This document shows, in pieces, positions 55,699 through 64,000 of a stretch of 64,000 nt of DNA. The DNA comes from Streptomyces sp. NBC_00690. Lineage in GTDB: Bacteria > Actinomycetota > Actinomycetes > Streptomycetales > Streptomycetaceae. Position numbers and translations under genes: made by a program. The DNA lies in the NCBI RefSeq assembly GCF_036226685.1, contig NZ_CP109009.1:5359501-5423500 (forward strand), in the 5' to 3' direction. The stretch's first letter is position 1; the number at the start of each line of letters is the position of its first letter. The notes under the pieces were generated by a model. That model made no database searches. It was not told where the DNA came from and saw only the letters and a program-made list of their open reading frames with translations.

Positions 55699-56544
55699 AT
55701 GACCAGCTGCGAATCTGAACAGGTACAGGTAGAGGTAGTGCTGGGGGACGACGCGGAGCTGACCGCCGCAGTGCTCGCGGCGCAGGACGGGGACGAGTGC
55801 GCCTTCCGCACTGTGTACCGCGCCGTGCATCCGCGGCTGCTCGGCTATGTACGAACACTCGTCGGGGAGCACGATGCCGAGGACGTGGCGTCCGAGACGT
55901 GGTTGCAGATCGCCCGCGATCTCGACCGGTTCAACGGTGACGCGGACAGATTCCGGGGCTGGGCCGCCAGGATCGCCCGCAACCGGGCCCTCGACCACGT
56001 CCGCATGCGCGGTCGCCGCCCCGCGGTCGGAGGCGACGAGAGCGAACTCACCGGTCGACCGGCGGATTCCGACACCGCGGACGAGGCCATGGAGGCACTC
56101 TCCACCGGAAGCACCCTGGCGCTGATCGCCCAACTCCCACAGGATCAGGCGGAAGCCGTCGTACTGCGGGTGGTGGTGGGGCTCGACGCGAAGAGCGCCG
56201 CCCAGACCCTCGGGAAGCGGCCCGGAGCCGTGCGCACCGCCGCCCACCGCGGGCTCAAGCGGCTCGCCGAACTCCTGGGCGCCGACAGCCTGGAGGAAGC
56301 CGAGTTCACCGAAGGTCCGCCCGACTTCACCGCACAGGAGGCCGATTACCGGGAAAGGGCCACCAGCGCGTACGGTGCCAACGGTCCGGGTGGTGCCACG
56401 GACGCCGATGGGCAGCCGGTTGCCGACCCCGCGGAGTGCGGTGCGGATCTCAACGGCGTGCCTCCGCAGCGTGGACCACGGCCGGGTGCGACGGCACCCG
56501 CCGGTGTGACGCATACACGGCTGCGGACGCAGAAGGACATGTGA
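55699..56544 (+). CDS. ECF-type RNA polymerase sigma factor
   Basis: A 281-residue protein from ATG 55699. Region 2: LAAQDGDECAFRTVYRAVHPRLLGYVRTLVGEHDAEDVASETWLQIARDLDRFNGDADRFRGWAARIARNRALDHVR (about 27-102). Region 4: LALIAQLPQDQAEAVVLRVVVGLDAKSAAQTLGKRPGAVRTAAHRGLKRLAELL (about 140-195). A disordered C-terminal tail. It overlaps the membrane protein downstream (TGATG), a likely regulator. attR is 200 bases upstream, so integration may alter its promoter. Confidence 0.9.
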   Translation: MTSCESEQVQVEVVLGDDAELTAAVLAAQDGDECAFRTVYRAVHPRLLGYVRTLVGEHDAEDVASETWLQIARDLDRFNGDADRFRGWAARIARNRALDHVRMRGRRPAVGGDESELTGRPADSDTADEAMEALSTGSTLALIAQLPQDQAEAVVLRVVVGLDAKSAAQTLGKRPGAVRTAAHRGLKRLAELLGADSLEEAEFTEGPPDFTAQEADYRERATSAYGANGPGGATDADGQPVADPAECGADLNGVPPQRGPRPGATAPAGVTHTRLRTQKDM

Positions 56545-57710
56545 TGGCCGATGAGCGGTACGAGTGGCTCGACGAGGAAGCGGCGGAGCGACTGCTCCGC
56601 GGTGAGCCGGTCGACGTCCCCGACGAACCCGCTCGCACACAGGCCGCACGACTGACCGCAGCGCTGCGCAACGCGCGTCAACCGGAGGTTCCTGCCGGTG
56701 TCGACGACGGCGAGTTGGCGGGCGAGGCCGCCGCCCTGATCGCCTTCCGTCGAGCCCGGGACCGGAGCACTGCGGGCCAGGAACACGACTTCGGGATCGT
56801 ACGGGTCCTTCCCGCTCCCCGCCCCTCGCTCGCGGCCCGGTTGATGCAGCCCGTGCGGTACGGGGTGATCGCCGCGCTCGCCGGGTTCGCGTTCGGCGGG
56901 GTGGCCGTCGGGGCGACCACCGGACTGTTGCCCTCGCCCTTCGACGAGGGCTCGACGCCCGCGACCTCGGTGTCGGTCGCGCCCACCGGAGCACCTCCGG
57001 GGGAGGAGCCGCCGCGGGCCCGGGGCGGGCAACCGACCCCGCACGCCACCGAGGGGGGCGCTGCGCCCCCGAGGGTCCGGCCACACGAGGAGAGGACCAC
57101 CACCGAGCCCTCCGTACCGGGGGCCACTACCGAACCGGCCGAACCACCGCCCGGGACACCGGGCGTGACGGTGACCGAGGAGCCTCCGGCGAAGAGCGGC
57201 AAACAGCGCAAGCTGGAGGCCGCCTGCCGTGATCACCGGGCGGGCACGATCGACCGCAAGCGGCAGAAGCGGCTGGAGAAGGCCGCGCAGAAGCACGGCG
57301 TCACGGTGGACCAGTTCTGCGCCGACGTCCTCAATGGTGCCTCGGGCAGTGGCCAGAACGGTTCCCACGGCCAGAGCGATCAGAGCAGCCAGAACGGTCA
57401 GAGCAGCCAGAACGGTCAGAACGGCGGCAGCGGCCAGAGCAACCAAGGAGCGCCGGGCGGCCAGGGGATCCAGGGCGGGCCGAACACCAACGGCTCGCAC
57501 ACCAGCGGCTCTGCGACGGGCGCCGGCGCGACCGCCGTCGACCGCCCGTACGGCCGGCCCGACAAGAGTCACCCGAGAGACACCAGCAAGGTCAACGGCA
57601 AGCCGAAGCAGCATGCGAGCGGTTCGCAGAACGGCCGGAGTATTCGTGCCGCGGGCCCGGGCCCGGAAAGTGCCGACCCCGTTGTACGGATGTACCGGCC
57701 GCAGCGCTGA
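56544..57710 (+). CDS. Membrane protein, probable anti-sigma partner
   Basis: A 388-residue protein. Cytoplasmic N-terminus (MADERYEWLDEEAAERLLRGEPVDVPDEPARTQAARLTAALRNAR...) with an acidic helical region, one TM segment (YGVIAALAGFAFGGVAVGATTGLL, about 104-127), then a long low-complexity Pro/Thr/Gly/Gln/Ser exterior with repeats like QNGQSSQNGQNG. Coupling to the sigma gene suggests it holds or releases the sigma factor. No ZAS motif seen. Confidence 0.72.
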   Translation: MADERYEWLDEEAAERLLRGEPVDVPDEPARTQAARLTAALRNARQPEVPAGVDDGELAGEAAALIAFRRARDRSTAGQEHDFGIVRVLPAPRPSLAARLMQPVRYGVIAALAGFAFGGVAVGATTGLLPSPFDEGSTPATSVSVAPTGAPPGEEPPRARGGQPTPHATEGGAAPPRVRPHEERTTTEPSVPGATTEPAEPPPGTPGVTVTEEPPAKSGKQRKLEAACRDHRAGTIDRKRQKRLEKAAQKHGVTVDQFCADVLNGASGSGQNGSHGQSDQSSQNGQSSQNGQNGGSGQSNQGAPGGQGIQGGPNTNGSHTSGSATGAGATAVDRPYGRPDKSHPRDTSKVNGKPKQHASGSQNGRSIRAAGPGPESADPVVRMYRPQR

Positions 57711-57876
57711 GGTACTGGCCGAGCACTTCGCATCACGCGTGTGACCAGCGATTCTTTGCGACCGTACGGTCAGGTGTGACGTTTCTGGAGCCTACGGCGC
57801 AGTAGTAAGTGAGCCGACTGGTCATCGGCGGCGCCAGAAGCCGGGGTTCCCCCCGTACCTACGGCTGGGCGCATAA

Positions 57877-57915
57877 GGCGCGGGCGGGACACGTTCCCCC
57901 GGTCCCGCCCGCGCC
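57877..57915. terminator. Strong bidirectional terminator
   Basis: GGCGCGGGCGGGAC (57877-57890) pairs perfectly over 14 bases with GTCCCGCCCGCGCC (57902-57915). Separates the converging sigma operon and transpeptidase gene. Confidence 0.8.
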
Positions 57916-57955
57916 CTTCTCGACCATCTCTCGCAGCCCCGCGAGCGAGCAGCCC

Positions 57956-58855
57956 TCACCAGTGGATGACGACCTTGTCGCCGTTGCGCACCTGCGCGTA
58001 CAGAGCCGCGACGGCCTGCCGGTCGCGCACGTTCACACAGCCGTGCGAAGCGCCGTTGTAGCCGCGGGCAGCGAAGTCCGACGAGTAGTGCACCGCCTGG
58101 CCGCCGCTGAAGAACATGGCGAACGGCATGGGGGTGTCGTAGAGCGTGGACACATGGTCCTTCGACTTCAGGAAGACGCTGAAGGAGCCCTCGCGGGTGG
58201 GGGTGTACTGGGAGCCGAAGCGCACGTCCATCGTCGAGCGCACCGTGCCGTCGACCACCCAGGACAGGGTGCGCGTGGTCTTGCTGACGCACATCACCCG
58301 CCCGTTGAGACAGCGCGGATCGAGCTTGGTGGCCGGCTTGTTGACCGCCTTGCCGTCGAGTTCGCCGCGCGTCGGCTCGGTCGTCATCCCCAGCAGTCGC
58401 TGCCAGGTGATCGTGTCCGTCGCCCCGTCGGCGGGCAGTCCGCGCTTGGCCTGGAACCCCTTCACCGCGGCGACCGTGATCCGTCCGTAGACCCCGGTCG
58501 GCGCATCGTCGAACCAGCCGATCTGGGCGAGGCGGGCCTGTAGCTCCCGTACCCGACCGCCCTGGGCGCCCTCCGACATCAGCACCTCGGCCGGGCTGGC
58601 ACTCTGCTCCTCGCTCGGCTCAGGCCGTGCATCGACGGTCGGCGGACTCGACTGCGTCGCGCTCGGGGTCGGGGTCGGGGTCCCATCGGGCGCCGCCGAT
58701 TCCCGCGGTCTGTCATCCGTACGCACCGAAGGAGTGACGGCCGCCTGCGCCGAACAGCCCGCGGTCAGCGCGAGAACCGCCACCGCGGCCAGGCTCCGCC
58801 GAACGACGATGGTGGTGTGCCGACCCCGGACATCGAATCCTCGAAACCTCTTCAT
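57956..58855 (-). CDS. L,D-transpeptidase lipoprotein
   Basis: A 299-residue exported protein. Signal peptide with lipobox ([12 protein letters not shown], Cys lipidation site), a Pro/Thr-rich stalk, a peptidoglycan-binding domain ([39 protein letters not shown]) and a YkuD catalytic domain with HYSSDF and SHGCVNVRD (catalytic Cys). Makes 3-3 cross-links in the cell wall. ATG 58855. Confidence 0.9.
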   Translation of the reverse strand: MKRFRGFDVRGRHTTIVVRRSLAAVAVLALTAGCSAQAAVTPSVRTDDRPRESAAPDGTPTPTPSATQSSPPTVDARPEPSEEQSASPAEVLMSEGAQGGRVRELQARLAQIGWFDDAPTGVYGRITVAAVKGFQAKRGLPADGATDTITWQRLLGMTTEPTRGELDGKAVNKPATKLDPRCLNGRVMCVSKTTRTLSWVVDGTVRSTMDVRFGSQYTPTREGSFSVFLKSKDHVSTLYDTPMPFAMFFSGGQAVHYSSDFAARGYNGASHGCVNVRDRQAVAALYAQVRNGDKVVIHW

Positions 58856-59028
58856 CCTTTGTGTCCCCCCGTGAACCAAAGACGATGATCCATCCCGCAG
58901 AGTCTCTAGAAACCCGGAAATGGAGACTCTGCCCCAGGAGATGGATTCCCGTCCGGTTCGGTTGCAGAACCCCGTGCGATGCGGGAAGAGCTGTGATGAC
59001 GAGTTCGATTCCGGGGAGAGGCACAGCC

Positions 59029-60609
59029 ATGGCCCACCACTCCGAATCGGGACTGCCCATCGATCCGGTCTACGGACCGGACGCGCTCAGCGGGTGGGAT
59101 CCCGCCGAGCGCCTGGGCGAACCCGGTGCGTACCCCTACACCCGCGGTGTCTACCCCTCCATGTACACCGGCCGGCCCTGGACGATGCGCCAGTACGCAG
59201 GCTTCGGCACGGCCGCTGAGTCCAACGCCCGCTACCGGCAGCTCATCGCGCACGGAACCACCGGTCTGTCCGTCGCCTTCGATCTGCCCACCCAGATGGG
59301 CCACGACTCCGATGCGGAGATCGCCCACGGCGAGGTGGGCAAGGTCGGGGTCGCCGTCGACTCCATCGACGACGTGCGGGCACTCTTCGACGGGATCCCC
59401 CTGGATCGGGTCTCCACCTCGATGACCATCAACGCCCCCGCCGCACTGCTGCTCCTGCTCTACCAACTCGTCGGCGAGGAGCGGGGCATCCCGGCCGATC
59501 GGCTCACCGGCACGATCCAGAACGACGTGCTCAAGGAGTACATCGCCCGGGGCACGTACATCTTTCCCCCACAGCCGTCCCTCCGGCTGGTCGCCGATAT
59601 CTTCCGCCACTGCCGGACCGAGATCCCGCGCTGGAACACCATCTCCATCTCCGGCTACCACATGGCGGAGGCCGGCGCCTCACCCGTACAGGAGATCGCG
59701 TTCACCCTCGCCAATGGCATCGCGTACGTGCGCACGGCCCTGGCCGCGGGCATGGACGTGGACGACTTCGGCCCTCGGCTCTCCTTCTTCTTCGTCGCAC
59801 GGACCACCCTCCTCGAAGAAGTGGCCAAGTTCCGCGCGGCCCGCAGGATCTGGGCCAGGGTGATGCGGGAGGAGTTCGGGGCGCGTAACCCCAAGTCGAT
59901 GATGCTGCGCTTCCACACCCAGACCGCCGGCGTACAGCTGACCGCCCAGCAGCCCGAAGTGAATCTGGTACGGGTCGCGGTACAGGGCCTCGCCGCGGTC
60001 CTCGGTGGCACCCAGTCGCTCCACACCAACTCCTTCGACGAGGCGATCGCCCTGCCGACGGACAAGTCGGCCCGGCTGGCCCTGCGCACCCAACAGGTCC
60101 TCGCGTACGAGACCGATGTGACCGCGACCGTGGACCCCTTCGCCGGTTCGTACGCCGTGGAGAAGCTGACGGACGAGGTGGAGGAAGCCGCCCTGGCACT
60201 GATGGGACGGATCGAAGACCTCGGTGGTGCGGTCGGCGCGATCGAGCGGGGATTCCAGAAGGGGGAGATCGAGCGGAGCGCGTACCGCATCGCCCGGGAG
60301 ACGGACAGTGGCGAACGGGTCGTCGTGGGAGTCAACCGCTTCACCCTGGATGCCGAGGAGCCCTATGAGCCGCTGCGCGTCGACCCGCTCATCGAGGCGC
60401 GCCAGATCGAGCGGCTGGCGCGGCTGAGGGAAGAACGCGACGGATCCGCTGTCACGGCCGCGCTGGACGCGCTCAGACAGGTGGCTGCGGGCACCGACAA
60501 CGTCCTGCCTCCGATGAAGGAGGCTCTGCGGGCGCGGGCCACCGTGGGCGAGGTGTGCCACGCACTCCGTGATGTCTGGGGTGCCTATGTGCCGGCGGAC
60601 GCGTTCTGA
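59029..60609 (+). CDS. Coenzyme-B12-dependent acyl-CoA mutase, catalytic subunit
   Basis: A 526-residue methylmalonyl-CoA-mutase-type TIM-barrel subunit, with no B12-binding domain. Substrate region: [60 protein letters not shown]. The Tyr in RQYAGF and the Asn before SISGYH are the residues usual for methylmalonyl-CoA mutases rather than isobutyryl-CoA mutases (Phe/Gln). It needs a separate cobalamin-binding partner. ATG 59029 after GGGGAGAG. Confidence 0.87.
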   Translation: MAHHSESGLPIDPVYGPDALSGWDPAERLGEPGAYPYTRGVYPSMYTGRPWTMRQYAGFGTAAESNARYRQLIAHGTTGLSVAFDLPTQMGHDSDAEIAHGEVGKVGVAVDSIDDVRALFDGIPLDRVSTSMTINAPAALLLLLYQLVGEERGIPADRLTGTIQNDVLKEYIARGTYIFPPQPSLRLVADIFRHCRTEIPRWNTISISGYHMAEAGASPVQEIAFTLANGIAYVRTALAAGMDVDDFGPRLSFFFVARTTLLEEVAKFRAARRIWARVMREEFGARNPKSMMLRFHTQTAGVQLTAQQPEVNLVRVAVQGLAAVLGGTQSLHTNSFDEAIALPTDKSARLALRTQQVLAYETDVTATVDPFAGSYAVEKLTDEVEEAALALMGRIEDLGGAVGAIERGFQKGEIERSAYRIARETDSGERVVVGVNRFTLDAEEPYEPLRVDPLIEARQIERLARLREERDGSAVTAALDALRQVAAGTDNVLPPMKEALRARATVGEVCHALRDVWGAYVPADAF

Positions 60610-60701
60610 CGCCGGTAATGAAGTCCGACCGTCCCGGCATCTCGGGGCGTGACCGGAAACACACTGATGAACCATCGCAACTCTGTGCGAAACTCCGCTT
60701 C

Positions 60702-61364
60702 ATGCTGGGTGTCACCGATCTTCCGACCTACTTGACGGGTCTCATACTGATCGTCCTCCTGCCAGGCCCGAACTCGCTCTATGTGCTCTCGGTCGCGGCC
60801 CGACGCGGCGTGCGTACGGGATACACCGCCGCAGCCGGCGTCTGGTGCGGCGACGCCGTGCTGATGGTGCTCTCCGCTGCGGGTGTCGCCTCCCTGCTCC
60901 AGGCGAACGCCGTCCTCTTCGGCATCGTGAAGTTCGCCGGTGCCGGATATCTGACCTGGCTGGCGATCGGGCTGCTGCGGGCGGCCTGGTCGATGTGGCG
61001 GGCGCGGCGCGAGTTGCCCGAGGCGACCATGTCCCAGCAGGGCGCAGAGGACGGCGCGAGCGTCGAACGCCCCTTCCGCAGGGCCCTGGTGATCAGCCTC
61101 CTCAACCCCAAGGCGATCCTCTTCTTCATCGCCTTCTTCGTACAGTTCGTCGATCCCGCTTACGCCTATCCCGCGCTGTCGTTCGTGGTCCTCGGAGCCT
61201 TCGCGCAACTGGCGTCCTTCCTCTATCTGACCCTGCTGATCTTCACCGGCACCCATCTCGCCGCAGCCTTCCGGCGCCGCAGGGCACTGTCCGCGGGGGC
61301 CACATCGGCGGCGGGCGCCCTGTTCCTCGGCTTCGCCGTGAAGCTCTCGCTCAGCAGCACCTGA
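60702..61364 (+). CDS. LysE/RhtB-family amino-acid exporter
   Basis: A 220-residue membrane protein with six hydrophobic segments. Family signature near the start: LTGLILIVLLPGPNSLYVLSVAARRGVRTGY; later LLNPKAILFFIAFFVQFVDP. Exports amino acids or similar compounds (LeuE-like). Start at ATG 60702 gives the usual length; the longer frame is not supported. Confidence 0.88.
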   Translation: MLGVTDLPTYLTGLILIVLLPGPNSLYVLSVAARRGVRTGYTAAAGVWCGDAVLMVLSAAGVASLLQANAVLFGIVKFAGAGYLTWLAIGLLRAAWSMWRARRELPEATMSQQGAEDGASVERPFRRALVISLLNPKAILFFIAFFVQFVDPAYAYPALSFVVLGAFAQLASFLYLTLLIFTGTHLAAAFRRRRALSAGATSAAGALFLGFAVKLSLSST

Positions 61365-61444
61365 ATCGGGCCCGGGTGCGATCCTGAAGGCAGGAACGCG
61401 CCCCGGCGGCTGACCAGGGCCGGGCGCGGTCGAGGAGGTGTGCC

Positions 61445-61744
61445 ATGACACGGACCCTGGAGTGGAAAGTCGATCTCGTTCTGTCGGAAGAGGACGGCAC
61501 GACCAGAGCCCGCGCGATGCTGGAGACCGGTTCGGGGCGGCTGACCGGACGCGGTACGGCCCGTTGCAGCCCGGCCGACGCCGACATCCCGAAGATCGGG
61601 GACGAACTGGCGGCTGCGCGGGCGATGCGGGACCTGTCCGGGCAACTGATGCGGGTGGCGGACCGCGATCTGGAGGCGATGGGCGCCGCACCGCCGGCAC
61701 AGCCCTCGGTGCCCGACACCGGCTGGTCACCGGCCGCCGGATAG
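61445..61744 (+). CDS. DUF1876 protein
   Basis: A 99-residue protein: TLEWKVDLVLSEEDGTTRARAMLETGSGRLTGRGTARCSPADADIPKIGDELAAARAMRDLSGQLM matches DUF1876, a small beta-alpha fold reminiscent of double-stranded RNA-binding domains. Often near stress genes (USP, Acg), as here. ATG 61445 after GAGGAGG. Confidence 0.85.
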   Translation: MTRTLEWKVDLVLSEEDGTTRARAMLETGSGRLTGRGTARCSPADADIPKIGDELAAARAMRDLSGQLMRVADRDLEAMGAAPPAQPSVPDTGWSPAAG

Positions 61745-61877
61745 GGCGCCCGGTCCGCCCGGCCTGCCGCCCGTAGCGGGCTCGACGCTCACGACCGGGT
61801 GCTCGGCATCGCACGCCCCGCGGCGCGGAGCCGGGCCACCGCCGACCGCGTTCGGATCGTGCGGTGCTGTCGAGCGC

Positions 61878-62885
61878 TCAGCGGATCTCCAGCATGTCGT
61901 CCACGGACCTTCGGGGGGTCGCCGTGCCGTGGGGGCCGTACCCCAACCTGATCACCATCTGGATCTGACCGCCCGATGCCGCACCCGGCTCCCGTACCGC
62001 CCACCGCAACTCAGGCCACTCCAGGGCCTGCGAGGTCAACGAGGTGGACAGCCCGTCGAGGGTGGCTTGGAGTAGTACGCGCTCCAGCGCCTGGCCCGCC
62101 CGCAGCCAGTCCACCGGCCGGTCCTCGGCGGTCCCGAGCAGCCCCAGCCGCGGATAGTGCTCGAACTCCACCGACTCCCGGCCGGGGATCGGCCGGCCCT
62201 GGGCGAAGTCCCGCATCGGGCCGGTGGTCCCGCGCGGCCGGGGCCCGAAGGCGCTCACGGGAATGCCGTCGCCCGGCTGGGGAGCGCCGTCTCCGGCTTC
62301 GGTCCGCACCTCGGTCCTGGTCCACGAGGCCAACTCCGCCCGAGCCTCGGGGTCCAGCACCGCGCGCTCCTCTGCCTCGTGCACCAGGTCCAGCACCGTC
62401 TGTACGTGCCAGTCGTCGGGGAAGACCAGACGGCACCCCTCCAGCAGTGCGGCGGCGCTGAGGCCGTCCAGCACCTCGACCGGAACAGCCTCGTGGGTGA
62501 AGGGGTGGCGGCTGGTGTGGCGAAGGCTGATGGCGGGGTGGAGCGGGGCCAGATCGTCATCGGCGCGGACCGGTTGATCGAGTCGCACCTCGGCGAGCAG
62601 CGCCGGGTCCGAGCCGTCGGGGAGCAGTGCGGTGACGGGTTCCCAACCCTGATGGGCCGCCGCGACCCGCAGGTTGAAGAGGGCGGCTCCGCAGCCCAGG
62701 TGGAGGGCCCGGTTCGCGGGGTCCTCGGCGGGCAGTGCCCTGGTGGGGTCGACCCGCACCTGGAGGACGCTGCGCTCGCGCAGCAGCCGGAACTTCCAGG
62801 GCTGGGCGTTGTGCAGTGAAGGGGCGGCTGCCGCGTCCTGGACGACGGCCGTCACCGTGGCCGGGTCGAGTGGTCGTGCGGGCAC
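61878..62885 (-). CDS. Acg-type nitroreductase-family protein
   Basis: A 335-residue protein: AAAAPSLHNAQPWKFRL (FMN-binding N-terminus), RALHLGCGAALFNLRVAA, SLTSQALEWPELRWAVREPGAASGGQIQMVIRLGYGP at the end. It belongs to the duplicated nitroreductase family of mycobacterial Acg (Rv2032), which binds FMN but may not reduce substrate. Usually dormancy or hypoxia induced. GTG 62885. Confidence 0.85.
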   Translation of the reverse strand: MPARPLDPATVTAVVQDAAAAPSLHNAQPWKFRLLRERSVLQVRVDPTRALPAEDPANRALHLGCGAALFNLRVAAAHQGWEPVTALLPDGSDPALLAEVRLDQPVRADDDLAPLHPAISLRHTSRHPFTHEAVPVEVLDGLSAAALLEGCRLVFPDDWHVQTVLDLVHEAEERAVLDPEARAELASWTRTEVRTEAGDGAPQPGDGIPVSAFGPRPRGTTGPMRDFAQGRPIPGRESVEFEHYPRLGLLGTAEDRPVDWLRAGQALERVLLQATLDGLSTSLTSQALEWPELRWAVREPGAASGGQIQMVIRLGYGPHGTATPRRSVDDMLEIR

Positions 62886-62970
62886 GGGTCCTCCTCGGGG
62901 TGAGCGGTTCTGCGCGTGCGGTCCGGGTGCGATCCCCGGAGTGGGTGGTGCCCTGCTGGGCGACAGCGGT

Positions 62971-62986
62971 GAAGAATCGTTTCTTC
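62971..62986. promoter_or_regulatory. Inverted repeat upstream of the nitroreductase gene
   Basis: GAAGAA-TCGT-TTCTTC, a perfect dyad about 85 bases before the Acg-type gene start. Candidate regulator site for stress control. Confidence 0.45.
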
Positions 62987-63043
62987 GCTAGGGGTGCCGC
63001 ACCCTCCGTGGTCTGCGGTGAAACCTTTCTTCTCGATGGGTCC

Positions 63044-63979
63044 TCAACCGTGCGCGATGATCGCCACCGGGGCGGTGGCATGGTGCATCACCGCATGGGC
63101 GACCGGGCCGATGTGGCCGCCCAGCGGAGACCGCCGGGCCCGTCGTCCCACGACCACCAGGGCCGCATCTCCCGTGGCGCCGAGCACGGCACGGGCGGCG
63201 GAACCGGCATGTGCCTCCTCGACCACCTTCACCGACGGATATCGCTGCCGCCACGGGAGCAGCAGATCGCGCAGGGTACGGGTGAACTCCCGCTCGACCT
63301 CCAGCCGGGTCGCCGCGTCGAAGGCCAGCCCATGGACGAAGGGTGGACGCCAGCCGTGCACGGCGCGGAGCTTGCAACCGCGGCGCGCGGCCTCCTCGAA
63401 GGCGAAGGCCAACGGTGCGTCCACGGGGTCGTGGACGTCCACGGCGACCACCACCTCGCCCAGGGGCTGGCCCGAATCGGCTGCCGTCCCGGTGTGTCCT
63501 TCCACCGCCTCGCCCGGGGCAGGAGTACCCCCGTTCACCGCGTCGGCGGTGCCCCCGTCGGCGCTGCGCACGAGGACCACCGGACGGGTGGTCGCCCCCA
63601 CCGTCGCCGTTCCGACCGAGCCAACGAGGAAACCCGACACCGAGCCCAGCCCGCGTGAACCCAGCACCAGCAGACCGGCCTCGTCGCCCTCCGACGCCAG
63701 GGCGGCGGGGGTCCGGCCCGAGCGTTTGCGGGTGGTGACCTCCAGCGCCGGGTGCCGTGCCCGCAGGTTCGCTGCGGCCTCCTGGAGGAGGGCGTCCCCA
63801 GCCGCGCTGTCGTCGCTCGCTGCGATCGCGAGCGCCGCCACGACCAGGGTGAGCGGTTTGTCCGCCACGTGCACCAGCCGCAGGGGCACATCGCGCAGCA
63901 GGGCCTCCGTCGCCGCCCACTCGGCCGCGGCGAAGCCCTCAGGGCTGCCATCCACTCCGACGGCCACATGGTGGGTCAT
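63044..63979 (-). CDS. Universal stress protein, two tandem UspA domains
   Basis: A 311-residue protein. Domain 1: VAVGVDGSPEGFAAAEWAATEAL, then LLVLGSRGLGSVSGFLVGSVG (G-x2-G-x9-G ATP motif). Domain 2: VVVAVDVHDPVDAPLAFAFEEAARRG, ALVVVGRRARRSPLGGHIGPVAHAVMHHATAPVAIIAHG. Binds ATP; stress adaptation, linked with the Acg and DUF1876 genes. ATG 63979; GTG 63988 is the alternative. Confidence 0.9.
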   Translation of the reverse strand: MTHHVAVGVDGSPEGFAAAEWAATEALLRDVPLRLVHVADKPLTLVVAALAIAASDDSAAGDALLQEAAANLRARHPALEVTTRKRSGRTPAALASEGDEAGLLVLGSRGLGSVSGFLVGSVGTATVGATTRPVVLVRSADGGTADAVNGGTPAPGEAVEGHTGTAADSGQPLGEVVVAVDVHDPVDAPLAFAFEEAARRGCKLRAVHGWRPPFVHGLAFDAATRLEVEREFTRTLRDLLLPWRQRYPSVKVVEEAHAGSAARAVLGATGDAALVVVGRRARRSPLGGHIGPVAHAVMHHATAPVAIIAHG

Positions 63980-64000
63980 CGCTCCCACCCCCCGCCCGCC

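Overview
The window is high-GC actinobacterial DNA and almost certainly a Streptomyces chromosome carrying an integrated temperate siphophage. Evidence for Streptomyces: GTG and TTG starts are common, four-base ATGA/GTGA gene overlaps are frequent, and families typical of the genus are present (DUF5753 XRE regulators with DUF397 partners, DUF1876, the Acg nitroreductase family, L,D-transpeptidase, ECF sigma factor). No tRNA, rRNA, IS element or CRISPR array was found.

Layout. (1) Host left flank, 1-1635: the end of an upstream gene, one helical protein of unknown function (545-1165), then noncoding DNA with helically phased repeats. (2) Prophage, 1636-55500, bounded by a perfect 22-bp direct repeat (attL/attR). 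The repeat is one arm of a host hairpin just upstream of an ECF sigma factor gene. (3) Host right flank, 55501-64000: ECF sigma factor with a membrane partner, L,D-transpeptidase, B12-dependent acyl-CoA mutase, LysE-type exporter, DUF1876 protein, Acg-type nitroreductase and universal stress protein.

Inside the prophage, from left to right. An accessory zone (1.9-9.5 kb) carries a ribosomal-peptide cassette: graspetide precursor, ATP-grasp ligase and PIMT-like methyltransferase in an overlapping operon. It also carries a host-style regulatory set (anti-sigma-like ATPase, XRE-DUF5753, DUF397). A leftward early operon (17-9.6 kb) encodes RecB-like nuclease, helicase, Holliday-junction-type nuclease, primase split over two frames, phosphoesterase and small DNA-binding proteins. 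A candidate immunity repressor (17030-17452) sits at its head. A short rightward island follows (17.7-19.8 kb: HTH protein, four-TM protein, basic tail protein). The leftward late operon (39.8-19.9 kb) runs terminase, portal, MuF-like protein, scaffold, capsid, connectors, tail tube, frameshifted tail chaperones, tape measure, distal tail, fibre with S74 chaperone, lysin and holin. The right arm (41.3-54 kb) is transcribed rightward and holds many small unknown genes, ArdA antirestriction, a C5 DNA methyltransferase, a dNMP kinase, and the excisionase and integrase.

Two genome-scale signals stand out. First, 17 copies of a 16-bp element (consensus GTGTCAACCTGTAACT) are scattered through the prophage. 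Two copies form the -35 boxes of matched divergent early promoters. Eleven lie between or within genes in one fixed orientation relative to transcription, an arrangement like the stoperators of mycobacteriophage L5. Second, several essential phage genes (scaffold, helicase, lysin and another) appear to start at CTG behind strong Shine-Dalgarno sequences. The graspetide cassette, the covarying hairpins of the right arm and the roughly 850-bp structured noncoding stretch after the rightward promoter are further candidates for undescribed biology.
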